64,000 bases of DNA, taken from positions 310,001 through 374,000 of the forward strand of contig NZ_JMLV01000002.1 in NCBI RefSeq assembly GCF_000686045.1. The letters run 5' to 3'. The stretch is from Fodinicurvata fenggangensis DSM 21160. Lineage in GTDB: Bacteria; Pseudomonadota; Alphaproteobacteria; Kiloniellales; DSM-21159. This document shows, one piece after another, positions 27,420-37,717 of this stretch. Numbering within the stretch: position 1 is the stretch's first letter; the number at the start of each line of letters is the position of its first letter. The translations under genes and the position numbers were made by a program. The notes under the pieces were generated by a model. It made no database searches. It had not been told where the DNA came from and saw only the letters and a list, made by a program, of their open reading frames with translations.

Positions 27420-28346
27420 ATGTCCAGCGCAAGCAAACCCGGACTTCGTCACTTTCTAGACCTCGACACCTTCTCATCCGAGGAACTGAGAAAGATCCTC
27501 GACCTGGGCAAGGCCTGCAAATCCGGGCGTGCCGGCGCGGAAAAGCCTCTGGCTGGCAAGTCGCTCGCCATGATCTTCGAGAAACCCTCGACGCGCACCC
27601 GCGTTTCCTTCGAAGTCGGCATTCGTCAACTGGGTGGCGAGCCCATCGTACTGGAGCCCAGCGGTTCACAGCTTGGCCGTGGCGAGACCATTGCCGACAC
27701 GGCCCGTGTGCTGTCCCGCTATGTGGATGCCATCATGATCCGCACCACCAAGGAAGAAAAACTCCTGGAGCTTGCGGAGTTTGCCACGGTTCCGGTGATC
27801 AATGGACTGACCGACCGCACGCACCCCTGCCAGCTGATGGCGGATGTCATGACCTTCGAGGAGCATCTGGGGCCCATCGAGGGGAAAACCGTCGTCTGGT
27901 CGGGTGACGGCAACAACATGGCAAGCTCGTGGATTCATGCGGCGGTTCGTTTCGGATTCGAGTTGCGCCTGGCCTGCCCGGCTGCGCTTTCCCCGCCGCG
28001 CGAAGTCGTTGCCTGGGGTCAGCAGGAAGGTGGCCGTATCCAGGTCACCGACGACGTGCAGAGCGCCATGAAGAATGCCGATTGCGTCGTCACCGATACC
28101 TGGGTGTCCATGGGGGACGATGTCGGAGATTCCATGCGCCGGCACAATCTGCTCAAACCCTTCCAGGTCACCGAAGACCTGTTCGCCCTGGCCAAGGACG
28201 AGGCCATCTTCATGCATTGCCTGCCAGCGCATCGCGAACAGGAGGTGACCACGGGTGTCATAGACGGACCGCGTTCCGTGGTCTGGGATGAAGCTGAAAA
28301 TCGCTTGCACGCACAGAAGGGAATCCTGCTCTGGTGTCTGACATGA
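27420..28346 (+). CDS. argF: Ornithine carbamoyltransferase
   Basis: Makes citrulline from ornithine and carbamoyl phosphate. 308 aa. The carbamoyl-phosphate motif [15 protein letters not shown] is near residue 51-65, the [14 protein letters not shown] region near 130-143, and the ornithine-site [11 protein letters not shown] near 264-274. Follows argD by 4 bp, and its TGA overlaps the hslO ATG. argD-argF-hslO is a frequent alphaproteobacterial order. Confidence 0.95.
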   Translation: MSSASKPGLRHFLDLDTFSSEELRKILDLGKACKSGRAGAEKPLAGKSLAMIFEKPSTRTRVSFEVGIRQLGGEPIVLEPSGSQLGRGETIADTARVLSRYVDAIMIRTTKEEKLLELAEFATVPVINGLTDRTHPCQLMADVMTFEEHLGPIEGKTVVWSGDGNNMASSWIHAAVRFGFELRLACPAALSPPREVVAWGQQEGGRIQVTDDVQSAMKNADCVVTDTWVSMGDDVGDSMRRHNLLKPFQVTEDLFALAKDEAIFMHCLPAHREQEVTTGVIDGPRSVVWDEAENRLHAQKGILLWCLT

Positions 28347-29296
28347 CCGAAGAAGAGCGCCCCGTTGACTACACCCCCGACGACGACCTGGTTCAGCCCT
28401 TCCTGATCGAGCGAACCGGTATCCGGGGGCGCTATGTTCGTCTTGGAAGCGTGCTCGATACCATCCTGCAGCGCGCCGACCTGCCCGACCCTGTCGCTTC
28501 CCTGCTGGGCGAACTCGTGGCCCTGGGCAGCCTGCTCGGCAGCACCCTGAAGTACGACGGCATCTTCACGCTGCAGGTCAAGGCGGATGGCGCGCTCAAG
28601 ACCATGGTCAGCGACATGACCAGCAGCGGCAGCCTGCGTGGCTATGTCGGATACGATGCAGACGCCGTGTCCCAGTTGCGCCAGGAAGTCGGCGACCAAC
28701 CGGAAGACATCGTGGAATGGCTGGGCGAAGGCTACATGGCCTTCACCGTGGATCAGGGAGAGAACAGCGAGCGTTATCAAGGTATGGTGGAGCTTCAGGG
28801 CCCGCGCCTGGCCGATTCTCTGCGCCACTATTTCCGGCAGTCCCAACAGATCAATGCCGGTATCCTGGTGGCGGTGAGCCGGACCGAGCACGGTTGGCGC
28901 GGCGGCGCCATGCTGCTAGAGCGCCTGCCGGACAGCACCAAAGGCGATGTGACCGACATTTTGGAGGAAGACTGGCGTCGGGCCCTGATCCTCATGTCCA
29001 GCTGTACCGAGGATGAGCTGGTGGATTCGTCCATTTCGGCGGAACGCCTGATTTTCCGCCTTTTCCACGAGGACGGGGTCAGGGTTTTCGATCCGCAGAA
29101 ACTCGATTCCAACTGTCGCTGCTCACGCGAGAAGGTGTTGAATGTGATCCGTTCGCTGCCCGAGGACCAGGTGCGCGATCTCAGTCACGAAGACGGCTCG
29201 GTGACAATGAAGTGCGAGTTCTGCAACACCGACTATCACCTTTCGCCGCAGGAACTCGATATGCTGCTGCAGGGAACAGGCACGACAGAGTCCTGA
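28343..29296 (+). CDS. hslO: Redox-regulated chaperone Hsp33
   Basis: Cytoplasmic holdase activated by oxidation when its zinc site releases. The C-terminal zinc motif is complete: NCRCSREKV (C-x-C) and [10 protein letters not shown] (C-x-x-C). 317 aa from ATG at 28343, whose ATGA overlaps the argF stop; a GTG nine bases upstream (28334) would add three residues. The N-terminal domain shows [14 protein letters not shown] and [19 protein letters not shown]. Cotranscription with the arginine genes is likely; the functional reason is unclear. Confidence 0.93.
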   Translation: MTEEERPVDYTPDDDLVQPFLIERTGIRGRYVRLGSVLDTILQRADLPDPVASLLGELVALGSLLGSTLKYDGIFTLQVKADGALKTMVSDMTSSGSLRGYVGYDADAVSQLRQEVGDQPEDIVEWLGEGYMAFTVDQGENSERYQGMVELQGPRLADSLRHYFRQSQQINAGILVAVSRTEHGWRGGAMLLERLPDSTKGDVTDILEEDWRRALILMSSCTEDELVDSSISAERLIFRLFHEDGVRVFDPQKLDSNCRCSREKVLNVIRSLPEDQVRDLSHEDGSVTMKCEFCNTDYHLSPQELDMLLQGTGTTES

Positions 29297-29402
29297 ACGC
29301 GGCTTAACGGCAACGCCATCTGTCTTGGCTTTGCCTTATTCCGCTTCTAGGAAAGGGCAGAGGAAAGCATACCGGCCAACAAGAAACCGAGGTCACAAGA
29401 CG

Positions 29403-29999
29403 ATGTCGCCCCTATCCCGCCGTTCGCTTCTAGCCTCGTTTGCGAGCGTTGTTGTCCTTTCCGGTTGTGAAATGACGCCGCCGCAAAACAATTTCGCGGC
29501 AATCGGTTTCAGTCACCTGCAACCTTTGGTGCTCCAGGTGAACAGGGTCGAGATCCAGCAGGACTACGAGATGCCCCGACAGGCCCCTCATGTCGGTCAT
29601 CGCTTCCCCGATCCACTGCCTGATGTTGCGGAGCGTTGGGGTCGGCAACGCCTGAAGGCCGCTGGGGGCGAAGCGCAGGCCCGTTTCAGGATACTCGAGG
29701 CTTCCGTCATCCAGGAGGAGCTGCCCACCACTCAGGGGTTGAAGCGTTTCTTCGTGATTGACCAGAGCGAACGCTATGACGGGCGCTTGCGCGTGGAGCT
29801 TGAGATCAGCGACCGCCTGAGCGGCCAAACCAAGACCGTACGCGCTGATGTCAGGCGCTCCGTAACCGTCCCCGAAGATGCTAGCCTGACGGAGCGCGAA
29901 GCCATTTGGTTCCAGTTGACCGAGGACCTGATGCGCCGTTTCGACCGAGAGATGGAACAGGCCATGCGAGAGAACCTGGGTGAGTGGCTGCAATCCTGA
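29403..29999 (+). CDS. Predicted lipoprotein, conserved hypothetical
   Basis: 198 aa from ATG at 29403. A signal peptide MSPLSRRSLLASFASVVVLSGC ends in the lipobox LSGC, so Cys22 should be lipidated; the SRRSLL stretch could also suit Tat export. The mature part is hydrophilic with predicted alternating strands and a helical C-terminus (about 165-198). I do not recognise a named domain. It lies 106 bp after hslO and is the first of three consecutive plus-strand lipoprotein genes before leuS. Confidence 0.7.
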   Translation: MSPLSRRSLLASFASVVVLSGCEMTPPQNNFAAIGFSHLQPLVLQVNRVEIQQDYEMPRQAPHVGHRFPDPLPDVAERWGRQRLKAAGGEAQARFRILEASVIQEELPTTQGLKRFFVIDQSERYDGRLRVELEISDRLSGQTKTVRADVRRSVTVPEDASLTEREAIWFQLTEDLMRRFDREMEQAMRENLGEWLQS

Positions 30000-30102
30000 G
30001 GCAATCTCTGTCGTGTACACTGGCCCGCACAAGCCATGGGCCGCGCAAGCCGCAGAGGAAGCCGATCACTCTTGAGTGAATTCCGCTGGCAAGGGGATGA
30101 CT

Positions 30103-30131
30103 TTGCATCTTCGCCACCCAATTCTTAGGAT
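30103..30131 (+). promoter_or_regulatory. Weak promoter candidate upstream of second lipoprotein gene
   Basis: TTGCAT (30103-30108, 3/6) and TAGGAT (30126-30131, 4/6) are separated by 17 bp, 39 bp before the ATG at 30170. Both boxes are weak; the 170 bp gap has no other clear signal. Confidence 0.25.
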
Positions 30132-30169
30132 AGAATTGGAAATGACAGCAAAGCGCTCAGGGTGATCTC

Positions 30170-30757
30170 ATGAAACGCCTTTCCGCCGCATTCGCCGTCC
30201 TGCTTACGGGCGGAGTTCTTGCCGGCTGCACCGCGATTACCATGGACCCGGTAACCATCGAGCCCTCCTACAAGGTCAGTGATCTCTGGTGGGCTGGCAA
30301 GGATGATGGCCTGCCGCTTTCAGTCAACGGCGCACCCTATGGCCTGAGCTCCGAAGAGGCGGCCGCCTCCTTTGCAGATCACATGCGCGTGCCCGGCTAT
30401 GCGCCACAGGTTGAGATTCGTCCACGAACCTCAGCGGATGAGCGTGGTGGCTGGGGCGTGGTCCTGGCCTTCGATACACCGGAAAGCACGGCGGCAAGCG
30501 AAGTCTGCGGCATGACGCGCGGCCACGATCTGGAAAGCGTCTCGGCGGCTGATGGCCAGTCCCGCAGAATCTTTGCGGCCTATTGCCGGGGTGGCAGCCG
30601 TGTGACCAGCACCCGGGTTTCGCTGCCCGAGGGAATCGAAGGGCCGGATGACCCACAGCTGCACCGCAGCCTGCAGGATATCAGCCGCGCCCTGTTTCCC
30701 CGCAACAATCCCAATCTGGATGACCGGGACAATCAGGGCAACGACTGGAACAGCTGA
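30170..30757 (+). CDS. Predicted lipoprotein, hypothetical
   Basis: 195 aa. The signal MKRLSAAFAVLLTGGVLAGC has a textbook lipobox LAGC with Cys20 as the lipidation site. The mature protein begins TAITMDPVTIEPSYKVSDLWW and contains two cysteines further on (about residues 113 and 139) that might form a disulfide. The end is Asn/Asp rich (NNPNLDDRDNQGNDWNS). I do not recognise the family. It stands between two other lipoprotein genes. Confidence 0.65.
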   Translation: MKRLSAAFAVLLTGGVLAGCTAITMDPVTIEPSYKVSDLWWAGKDDGLPLSVNGAPYGLSSEEAAASFADHMRVPGYAPQVEIRPRTSADERGGWGVVLAFDTPESTAASEVCGMTRGHDLESVSAADGQSRRIFAAYCRGGSRVTSTRVSLPEGIEGPDDPQLHRSLQDISRALFPRNNPNLDDRDNQGNDWNS

Positions 30758-30898
30758 CTCCAGGCGTGCCAGACGGAAGACAAAACAAATCCCTGTATCG
30801 ACACAACGATCTGTTTTACCTGCGGGGGAAATGCTGGCATAGTGCCGCGCATCGGTCTGCCAGACCGCGTTGTCAAGCCTATGCGGAACGTGATCCAG

Positions 30899-31444
30899 AT
30901 GAAAACAAGCCAGCTCTTCCGGTTTTTTGCCGTTGTGAGTCTTTCCGGTCTGCTCCTCGCCTGCTCCTCCACGGAGCGGGAGTACGACTATCCCGTCGAA
31001 ACCGACAGGAGAGGACGTACCGTCTATCAGTCCGAAACCGAACCCGGCGTTTTCGGAACAGACGGTATCCTACTAGTCGGCGAGCGCGAAGAAGATCCCC
31101 AGCAGGGTGGCGGCGGTTCCGGGATTGGCGTGAATGCCTATCTCTGGCGCGCCTCGCTGGATACCCTGTCCTTCATGCCCCTGGCCTCTGCGGATCCCTT
31201 TGGCGGCGTGATTCTGACCGAATGGTACACGCCCCCTGAAACCCCGGACGAGCGTTTCAAGGTCAACGTCTTCATCCTGGGACGCGATCTGCGTGCGGAT
31301 GGAGTGCGGGCGACGGTCTTCCGTCAGGAGCGCGACCAGAATGGCAACTGGATTGACGCCGACGTAGAGCCGGACAGCAACCGGGAAATCGAGGATTCCA
31401 TCCTGACCCGTGCGCGCGAACTTCGTATCGCCGGCCTTAATTGA
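30899..31444 (+). CDS. DUF3576 domain lipoprotein
   Basis: 181 aa from ATG at 30899; ATG at 30881 gives six more residues and is an alternative. The signal segment FRFFAVVSLSGLLLAC ends in lipobox LLAC. The mature region matches my memory of DUF3576: VFGTDGILLVGE, GIGVNAYLWRASLDTLSFMPLASADPFGGVILTEWY and FKVNVFILGRDLRADGVRATVF. DUF3576 genes typically lie directly upstream of leuS in alphaproteobacteria, as here, with lptE after leuS. This points to an outer-membrane biogenesis role, which is inference from position. Confidence 0.85.
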   Translation: MKTSQLFRFFAVVSLSGLLLACSSTEREYDYPVETDRRGRTVYQSETEPGVFGTDGILLVGEREEDPQQGGGGSGIGVNAYLWRASLDTLSFMPLASADPFGGVILTEWYTPPETPDERFKVNVFILGRDLRADGVRATVFRQERDQNGNWIDADVEPDSNREIEDSILTRARELRIAGLN

Positions 31445-31538
31445 ACGTAGGATTTCGCCTCCACTAACCGATCCAATCCATAGTCAGTAAAGAAGGCGGA
31501 AGAGGTTCACGGCGATACGCCGCTCGCCGGAAAATGGC

Positions 31539-31571
31539 TCCGCGGCGCAGCCCTGTGAAATCCGCCGCGGA
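31539..31571 (+). promoter_or_regulatory. leuS leader hairpin pairing with the ribosome-binding site
   Basis: Nine-base-pair perfect stem: TCCGCGGCG (31539-31547) pairs with CGCCGCGGA (31563-31571) around a 15-base loop. The 3' arm ends in GCGGA, the only Shine-Dalgarno-like sequence, 9 bases before the leuS ATG at 31581. When folded, the stem would hide the ribosome-binding site. Confidence 0.5.
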
Positions 31572-31580
31572 CCAGAAAAC

Positions 31581-34157
31581 ATGAGTCGTTACAATCCGAA
31601 GGAAACCGAAAGCAAGTGGCAGAAGGCTTGGGAGACGGCTGACTGCTTCCTGACCCAGACGGATCCCGAGCGCCCCAAGTACTATGTCCTGGAGATGTTT
31701 CCCTATCCTTCCGGACGCATCCACATGGGGCATGTGCGGAACTACACGATCGGGGATGTGATTGCGCGCTTCAAGCGTGCCCGCGGTTTCAACGTCCTGC
31801 ACCCCATGGGCTGGGATGCCTTCGGACTTCCGGCCGAGAATGCTGCCGCCGAACGTGATGTGCATCCGGCCGATTGGACCTATTCCAACATCGATGCCAT
31901 GCGCGCCCAGTTGAAGTCCATGGGGCTGTCCATCGACTGGAGCCGTGAATTCGCCACCTGCCATCCAGGTTACTACAGTCACCAGCAAGCCCTGTTCCTC
32001 GACTTCATGCAGTCCGGGCTCATTGAACGGCGGGAATCCTGGGTCAACTGGGACCCGGTCGACCAGACCGTCCTGGCCAATGAGCAGGTCATCGATGGCA
32101 AGGGTTGGCGCTCGGGCGCGGATATCGAACGTCGTCGCCTTTCGCAGTGGTTTTTCCGGATCACTGCATTCTCAGACGAGCTTCTGGACGGCCTGGACGA
32201 CCTTGAACGCTGGCCCGAGAAAGTCCGCTTGATGCAGCAGAATTGGATCGGGCGCTCGGAGGGTGCACGCGTCTTTTTTGACATCGAGGGGCGCGAAGAG
32301 CCCCTGGAGGTCTTCAGTACCCGTCCGGACACTCTGTACGGTGCCACCTTCGGGGCGCTTTCCCCGCATCACCCCTTGGCAGTCGAGTTGGCTGAGCGGG
32401 ACCCTGCGCTCAAGGACTTCATCGCCGAATGTGATCGCCTGGGCACAAGCGAAGAAGCGATCGAGAAGGCGGAGAAGCGGGGTTACGACACGGGCCTGCG
32501 CATGCGGCATCCGCTCGTCGAGGGCAAGACGCTGCCCCTTTACGTGGCCAATTTCATCCTCGTCGAATACGGCACGGGCGCGATTTTTGGCTGTCCGGCC
32601 CATGACCAGCGCGACCTGGATTTCGCCCGCAAGTACGGCCTGGACGTCATTCCGGTGGTGCGACCGAAGGACGTGCCTTCTGCCGAATGGAGCATCCGGA
32701 ACGAGGCCTATACGGGCGACGGCGTACTCTGCAATTCCGATTTCCTGAACGACCTGCCCGTTCCCGATGCCAAGCGCAAGGTTATCGAACGCCTGGAGGC
32801 GGAAGGCCTTGGCAAGGGCACGGTCCAGTTCCGCCTGCGCGACTGGGGCATCTCCAGACAGCGCTACTGGGGCTGTCCCATCCCGGTCATACACTGTCCG
32901 GACTGCGGGCCGGTGCCTGTGGCCAAGGAACAGCTGCCCATCGAGCTGCCGCGTGACGTTTCCTTCGATAAGCCGGGCAATCCCCTGGACCATCACCCGA
33001 CCTGGAAGCATGTGAACTGCCCCAGTTGCGGTGGTGCGGCTCAGCGGGATACCGATACCATGGATACCTTCGTGGACTCCTCCTGGTACTTCGCACGCTT
33101 CTGCAGTCCACGGGCAGAGGACACCCCGCTCGAGCGTCGGGATGTGGACTATTGGCTGCCTGTGGATCAGTACGTCGGCGGAATCGAGCATGCCATTCTT
33201 CACCTGCTCTATTCCCGCTTCTTCACGCGCGGCCTGAAAAAGGCGGGCTATTTGAATGTGGAGGAGCCTTTTGCCGGGCTGTTCACCCAAGGTATGGTCT
33301 GTCACGAAACCTACCGCGCTCAGGACGGCCGGTGGCTGTCACCTGAAGATGTAACGCGTGATTCGGCAGGCGCCCTTGTGGATTCGGACGGCAATCCGGT
33401 TTCCGTCGGCCGTGTCGAGAAGATGAGCAAATCCAAGCGCAACACTGTCGATCCGGCTGAGATCATCGACAGTTATGGCGCCGATACGGCCCGCTGGTTC
33501 ATGTTGTCCGACAGCCCCCCCGACCGTGAAATGGAATGGACGGATTCCGGCATCGAAGGGGCCTGGCGCTTTACCCAACGTCTCTGGCGCCTAGTGCGTG
33601 AGACGGCCGAAGACAAGCTGTTGCCACCGGCCGGCTTGGCCTGTCCGAAATCTTTCGGTGAGAAGGCTCTGGGCCTGCGTCGGCAGGTTCACAAGACGAT
33701 CCAGGGCATGACCGAGGACATCGAGGCCTTTCATTTTAACAAGGCCGTGGCGCGCCTCTACGAGTTGACGAACACCCTGTCTTCGGCCACCGCAGCGCGG
33801 AATGAGGAAGGCATGGCCTGGGCCCTGCGGGAAGGATGCGAGAGCCTGGTTCGCTTGATCGCACCGATGATGCCCCATCTGGCGGAGGAGCTTTGGCAGG
33901 CGTTGGGTCACGACAATCTGCTCGCCGTTCAGGACTGGCCGGTAGCTGATACCAGCCTTGTCCAGGACGAAACCGTCACCATAGCCGTTCAGGTGAACGG
34001 CAGGCTGCGCGCCAAGCTGCAACAACCGCGTGACAGCGAAGAAAGCGTGCTGCGTGAAGCCGCGCTAGGCGACGAAACCGTTCAACGCTATCTTGAGGGC
34101 AAGGAACCGCGTAAAGTGGTCGTCGTGCCGAACCGGATCGTCAATGTCGTACTCTAG
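31581..34157 (+). CDS. leuS: Leucyl-tRNA synthetase
   Basis: Class I aminoacyl-tRNA synthetase, 858 aa, charging tRNA-Leu in the cytoplasm. The HIGH-type motif is HMGH at residues 48-51 in [18 protein letters not shown] is at residues 614-618 in [14 protein letters not shown]. The CP1 editing domain lies between (about 225-420), with [12 protein letters not shown] and [17 protein letters not shown], the latter including the editing-site aspartate. Two CxxC pairs (CPDCG, CPSCG) suggest a zinc module. The last 14 bases overlap lptE. Confidence 0.97.
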   Translation: MSRYNPKETESKWQKAWETADCFLTQTDPERPKYYVLEMFPYPSGRIHMGHVRNYTIGDVIARFKRARGFNVLHPMGWDAFGLPAENAAAERDVHPADWTYSNIDAMRAQLKSMGLSIDWSREFATCHPGYYSHQQALFLDFMQSGLIERRESWVNWDPVDQTVLANEQVIDGKGWRSGADIERRRLSQWFFRITAFSDELLDGLDDLERWPEKVRLMQQNWIGRSEGARVFFDIEGREEPLEVFSTRPDTLYGATFGALSPHHPLAVELAERDPALKDFIAECDRLGTSEEAIEKAEKRGYDTGLRMRHPLVEGKTLPLYVANFILVEYGTGAIFGCPAHDQRDLDFARKYGLDVIPVVRPKDVPSAEWSIRNEAYTGDGVLCNSDFLNDLPVPDAKRKVIERLEAEGLGKGTVQFRLRDWGISRQRYWGCPIPVIHCPDCGPVPVAKEQLPIELPRDVSFDKPGNPLDHHPTWKHVNCPSCGGAAQRDTDTMDTFVDSSWYFARFCSPRAEDTPLERRDVDYWLPVDQYVGGIEHAILHLLYSRFFTRGLKKAGYLNVEEPFAGLFTQGMVCHETYRAQDGRWLSPEDVTRDSAGALVDSDGNPVSVGRVEKMSKSKRNTVDPAEIIDSYGADTARWFMLSDSPPDREMEWTDSGIEGAWRFTQRLWRLVRETAEDKLLPPAGLACPKSFGEKALGLRRQVHKTIQGMTEDIEAFHFNKAVARLYELTNTLSSATAARNEEGMAWALREGCESLVRLIAPMMPHLAEELWQALGHDNLLAVQDWPVADTSLVQDETVTIAVQVNGRLRAKLQQPRDSEESVLREAALGDETVQRYLEGKEPRKVVVVPNRIVNVVL

Positions 34158-34761
34158 GAAACTCATTGCCCTGGCCATTGTCCTGACCGCAGGCGTCCTG
34201 CTTGCCGCCTGCTCGGTGCGGCCGCTCTATGCACCGGGAAGCATGGGAGAAACCAGCCAGGAAGCTTTTTCTTCAATCCGCATAGCGCCTATTCCGGATC
34301 GTGAAGGACAGATCCTTCATAACAAGCTGCGAAATCGCCTCAATCCGTATGGGCAGCCCACTGACCCCGATTATGTCCTGGTGGTGCGGCTGCGAGAATC
34401 TCGTGACTTCACGGCCGTGCGTCGCAGTGAAACGGCAACGCGCGAGAACCTCACGATCGAGGCCAACTTTGCGCTCCAGGACAGCCAGACACGACAGGAC
34501 CAGACCGGCGGCCTGGCCATCGGCACCGTCGGCTACAACGTCAATCCATCGGGTTTTGCCACCTTTGTGTCCGAACAGGACGGTAAGGAACGGGCCCTGG
34601 AGGGACTTGCCCAGGAGATCCAGCGGCGCATCGGCCTGTTTTTCGCTGCCAGGGAAGAAGGCATCGGACCGGAAATCCATACCCAGGGCCCCTCGCCCGA
34701 AGCCTGGTCCACCTATGACGAGGATGACGAGGACGAAGCCACGTTCCAGGGCGATGATTGA
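34144..34761 (+). CDS. lptE: LPS assembly lipoprotein LptE
   Basis: Outer-membrane lipoprotein that plugs LptD during lipopolysaccharide insertion. 205 aa from ATG at 34144, which lies inside the leuS end. The signal [20 protein letters not shown] ends in lipobox LAAC, followed by SVRPLYAP, the characteristic mature start of LptE (GFxPLY-like). The family is weakly conserved, and the call rests on this start plus position between leuS and holA. A strongly acidic tail (YDEDDEDE) follows about residue 190. Confidence 0.85.
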   Translation: MSYSRKLIALAIVLTAGVLLAACSVRPLYAPGSMGETSQEAFSSIRIAPIPDREGQILHNKLRNRLNPYGQPTDPDYVLVVRLRESRDFTAVRRSETATRENLTIEANFALQDSQTRQDQTGGLAIGTVGYNVNPSGFATFVSEQDGKERALEGLAQEIQRRIGLFFAAREEGIGPEIHTQGPSPEAWSTYDEDDEDEATFQGDD

Positions 34762-34794
34762 TTCGCCATCTGTACATTGGCATATGCCTGAGCG

Positions 34795-35850
34795 ATGGAA
34801 CTGAAGGGCGAACAATTCGACAAGAAGGTCAAGGCCGGGCCTCTCGACTACCGCGCCCTGCTGTTCTATGGGCCGGATCGTGGATTGGTGGAAGAACGCG
34901 CGAACGCAGCGGTTCGTTCGGTTCTTGGGGAAATCGACGACCCCTTTCGTCTTGTCGAGCTTACACCTGCGCAAGTAAAGGACGAGCCCGCACGCCTGCA
35001 TGATGAGGCCTCGTCGCTATCCTTTTCCGGAGGCCAGCGCGTCATACGCCTGCGCGGTCTGGGCAATGAGGCCGGACTGCTGCGGGATTATCTGACAGAA
35101 CTTCCGGGTGATGCCCTTCTGATTGCCGAAGCCGGCGAAATACCCCGCAAATCGGAGTTGGTGAAGCTTTTCGAGAAAGCGGGCGAATCTGCAGCCGCCG
35201 TTGCCTGTTATCGCGATGAAGGCGCCAACCTTGGCCGCTTTATCGATGCCTTTTTCCAGGAACAGGGTCAGCAGCTGGACCAGGAGGCACGCAGCTATCT
35301 GGCTGCCAATCTGGGGGGTGACCGGCAATTGACCCGCCGAGAGCTCGAGAAACTCTCCCTCTATGCCGCGGACAAACGAACCATCGATCTGGATGATGCG
35401 CGCACCAGCATCGGCGATTCCGCGGCACTTTCCCTGGACGATCTTTCCTTTGCCGTGGCAGACGGGCGGCTTTCGGAACTCGAACGGACTTTGAATCGCA
35501 GTTTGGATGAAGGCGTAAGTCCGGTGGCAGTGCTGCGGACCGTTTCACGTCATTTTCAACGCCTGCACCTCACGGCCGGTCTTCTGGCAAGCGGAGAGGA
35601 TATCGACACAGCCATGAAAAAGCTGCGGCCGCCGGTCTTCTGGAAAGTGGCGGATCGATTCAAGACCCAGGCCCGGACCTGGCCAATCGGGCACCTGACT
35701 CGTGCGCTCGAACGCTTGATGGAAACAGAGGCCGCCTGCAAGAAGACGGGCGCGGCCGACAACCTGCTTTGTTCTGACAGTCTGTTTGCCATAGCCCGTG
35801 GTGCCCCGAGGCAGCGCAACAGGCCGCGGACAAACCGCCGCTCGCAATAA
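34795..35850 (+). CDS. holA: DNA polymerase III subunit delta
   Basis: Clamp-loader delta subunit that opens the beta clamp. 351 aa. KAGPLDYRALLFYGPDRGLVEERA at the N-terminus is the typical degenerate P-loop region; SLDDLSFAVADG and the C-terminal VSRHFQRLHLTAG stretch fit the AAA and collar domains. It closes the leuS-lptE-holA series, 33 bp after lptE, and is convergent with parB (23 bp). Confidence 0.92.
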   Translation: MELKGEQFDKKVKAGPLDYRALLFYGPDRGLVEERANAAVRSVLGEIDDPFRLVELTPAQVKDEPARLHDEASSLSFSGGQRVIRLRGLGNEAGLLRDYLTELPGDALLIAEAGEIPRKSELVKLFEKAGESAAAVACYRDEGANLGRFIDAFFQEQGQQLDQEARSYLAANLGGDRQLTRRELEKLSLYAADKRTIDLDDARTSIGDSAALSLDDLSFAVADGRLSELERTLNRSLDEGVSPVAVLRTVSRHFQRLHLTAGLLASGEDIDTAMKKLRPPVFWKVADRFKTQARTWPIGHLTRALERLMETEAACKKTGAADNLLCSDSLFAIARGAPRQRNRPRTNRRSQ

Positions 35851-35873
35851 CGGCTATTGATGGAACACGGAAT

Positions 35874-36824
35874 TCACAAACCGCTGTCTTGAGCCGGGGT
35901 CTGGTTCAGACGCCGCAGCACATCGTCAAGCTGATCGAGCGTATCGTAGTGAACCGTTAGAACTCCGCCCTCGCCATTGCCATGCAGCTCGATATTCACC
36001 TTCAGTCCCAGCAGGGATGAAAGATCGCGTTCCAGAGCCAGCGTATCGGCATCCTTGGCCGCACTCGTCTTGTTTGAGCCGGCCTTCCTGGTCGCTGAGG
36101 CAGACTTGCCCTGGGCGTCCGTCTCACCTGCACCGGCTTTTCGGCTGCTGACCAGGCGTTCGGTATCCCGCACGGTCAAACCGCGACGCACCACTTCTTC
36201 AGCCAGACGTTCCGGTTCCTCTGCGGAAAGCAAGGCGCGCGCATGACCCGCAGAGAGACTGCCGTCGCCCACACGCTCCTTGACCCGGTCAGGCAGGTTG
36301 AGCAAGCGCAGAGTATTGGCGATATGAGGGCGGCTTTTCCCGATCAGACGGCTCAATTCTTCCTGGCTGTGGGAAAAGTCATCGATCAGACGGCGATAAC
36401 CTTCCGCTTCCTCGATAGGGTCGAGGTCCTGCCTCTGTACGTTCTCGACAATCGCAAGCTCGAGCGCCGTACCGTCATCCAGCTCGCGCACGAGAATCGG
36501 GACTTCGTGCAGCTGGGCCCTTTGAGCGGCCCGCCAGCGCCGTTCGCCCGCAATGATCTCATACTCCGATGGACGCTCGGGATGCCGACGGACCAGAATG
36601 GCCTGCAAAAGCCCCTGTGCCTTTATGGATTCAGCCAGGGAGTCCAGGGCTGCTTCGTCGAAATGACGCCGGGGTTGCACCCGGCTGGGGTGTAGATGCT
36701 CAATCGGCACGGTCTTGTTAGCCCGCTGACGGTCCAGATCTGCATAGTCACCCGCGGCTTCCCCAAGCAGTGAGGCCAGGCCACGTCCCAGGTTATTGCG
36801 CTTCGACGACTGGGATTCGCTCAT
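35874..36824 (-). CDS. parB: Chromosome partitioning protein ParB
   Basis: CTP-dependent DNA clamp that loads at parS and spreads to form the partition complex. 316 aa. N-terminal LGRGLASLLGE (ParA-interacting), the CTPase core LDSLAESIKAQGLLQAILVR and GERRWRAAQRA near residues 93-103, then the HTH region SRLIGKSRPHIANTLRLLNLP. A lysine/alanine linker (about 225-260) leads to the C-terminal dimerisation domain. It follows parA by 51 bp on the minus strand; three parS sites lie 1.2-3.5 kb upstream. Confidence 0.96.
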   Translation of the reverse strand: MSESQSSKRNNLGRGLASLLGEAAGDYADLDRQRANKTVPIEHLHPSRVQPRRHFDEAALDSLAESIKAQGLLQAILVRRHPERPSEYEIIAGERRWRAAQRAQLHEVPILVRELDDGTALELAIVENVQRQDLDPIEEAEGYRRLIDDFSHSQEELSRLIGKSRPHIANTLRLLNLPDRVKERVGDGSLSAGHARALLSAEEPERLAEEVVRRGLTVRDTERLVSSRKAGAGETDAQGKSASATRKAGSNKTSAAKDADTLALERDLSSLLGLKVNIELHGNGEGGVLTVHYDTLDQLDDVLRRLNQTPAQDSGL

Positions 36825-36875
36825 ATCGCTTTGTGCTCCTTCTTCAACCCACCGGGGACGCGCACGACAGCGCGA

Positions 36876-37703
36876 TCAGGACGCCAGGGCTTCCGTTGTC
36901 AGGGCGCGCCCCTCACGGCGCAGGACTTCGCGGGCCAGATGCAGGTAGGCCTGGGATCCTGCGCAGCGCAGATCATAGAGCAGGACCGGCTTGCCATGAG
37001 ACGGCGCCTCGGAAACGCGAACGTTACGCGGAATAACCGTCTCGTAAACCCGCTCTCCCAGGAAAGCCCGCACATCATCCGCAACCATGTTGCACAAGTT
37101 ATTGCGGCTGTCGAACATGGTCAGCACAACCCCTTGAAGCTCTAGATCCGGATTCAGTGTCTGGCGAACCCGTTCGACGGTCTTCAGCAGATGGCTCAGA
37201 CCTTCCAGCGCATAGAACTCCGCCTGTAGTGGCACCACCAGCGCATGGGCCGCCACCAGGGCGTTGACTGTCAGAAGTCCAAGTGCCGGGGGACAGTCGA
37301 TCAGGATATAGTCCCAGTCTCGCGCACTGCGCAGCAAGGCCTCGGCGAGCCGCCGATCCCGCTGCGGGAGGTTGACCAGCTCCAATTCGGCCCCGGACAG
37401 CTCCACGGATGAAGGCAACACATCCAGGTTCGGAACACGCGTTGGCAGCACCACATCATCCAGCTGCGAGGAGGCATGCAGGACTTCATAGACCGTTTTG
37501 CGGGATTCATCATGCTCAAGACCAAGACCTGTCGTTGCATTGGCCTGGGGATCCAGGTCTATGATCAAGACCTTCTCTCCGCAGGCCGCCAGGGCTGTGG
37601 CCAAGTTGATTGTCGTCGTGGTCTTGCCGACACCGCCTTTCTGGTTGGCAACAGCCAGTATGCGGGGGTCCGATTTCGTGGTCTTGGCAGTGTTGTCGCT
37701 CAT
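36876..37703 (-). CDS. parA: Chromosome partitioning ATPase ParA (Soj)
   Basis: Walker-type ATPase that moves ParB-parS complexes. 275 aa from ATG at 37703. The deviant Walker A KGGVGKTTTTINLATAL begins near residue 22, with signature lysine in KGG. LIIDLDPQANATTGLG, DYILIDCPPALGLLTVNALVAA and RNVRVSEAPSHGKPVLLYD match chromosomal ParA. It starts 15 bp after the rsmG end, so rsmG-parA-parB form one unit. Confidence 0.96.
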   Translation of the reverse strand: MSDNTAKTTKSDPRILAVANQKGGVGKTTTTINLATALAACGEKVLIIDLDPQANATTGLGLEHDESRKTVYEVLHASSQLDDVVLPTRVPNLDVLPSSVELSGAELELVNLPQRDRRLAEALLRSARDWDYILIDCPPALGLLTVNALVAAHALVVPLQAEFYALEGLSHLLKTVERVRQTLNPDLELQGVVLTMFDSRNNLCNMVADDVRAFLGERVYETVIPRNVRVSEAPSHGKPVLLYDLRCAGSQAYLHLAREVLRREGRALTTEALAS

Positions 37704-37717
37704 GAGGCTGTCCCTGA

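Noticed and set aside
32172-33305. 377-codon minus-strand frame
   Set aside because: Antisense to leuS; shadow frame.
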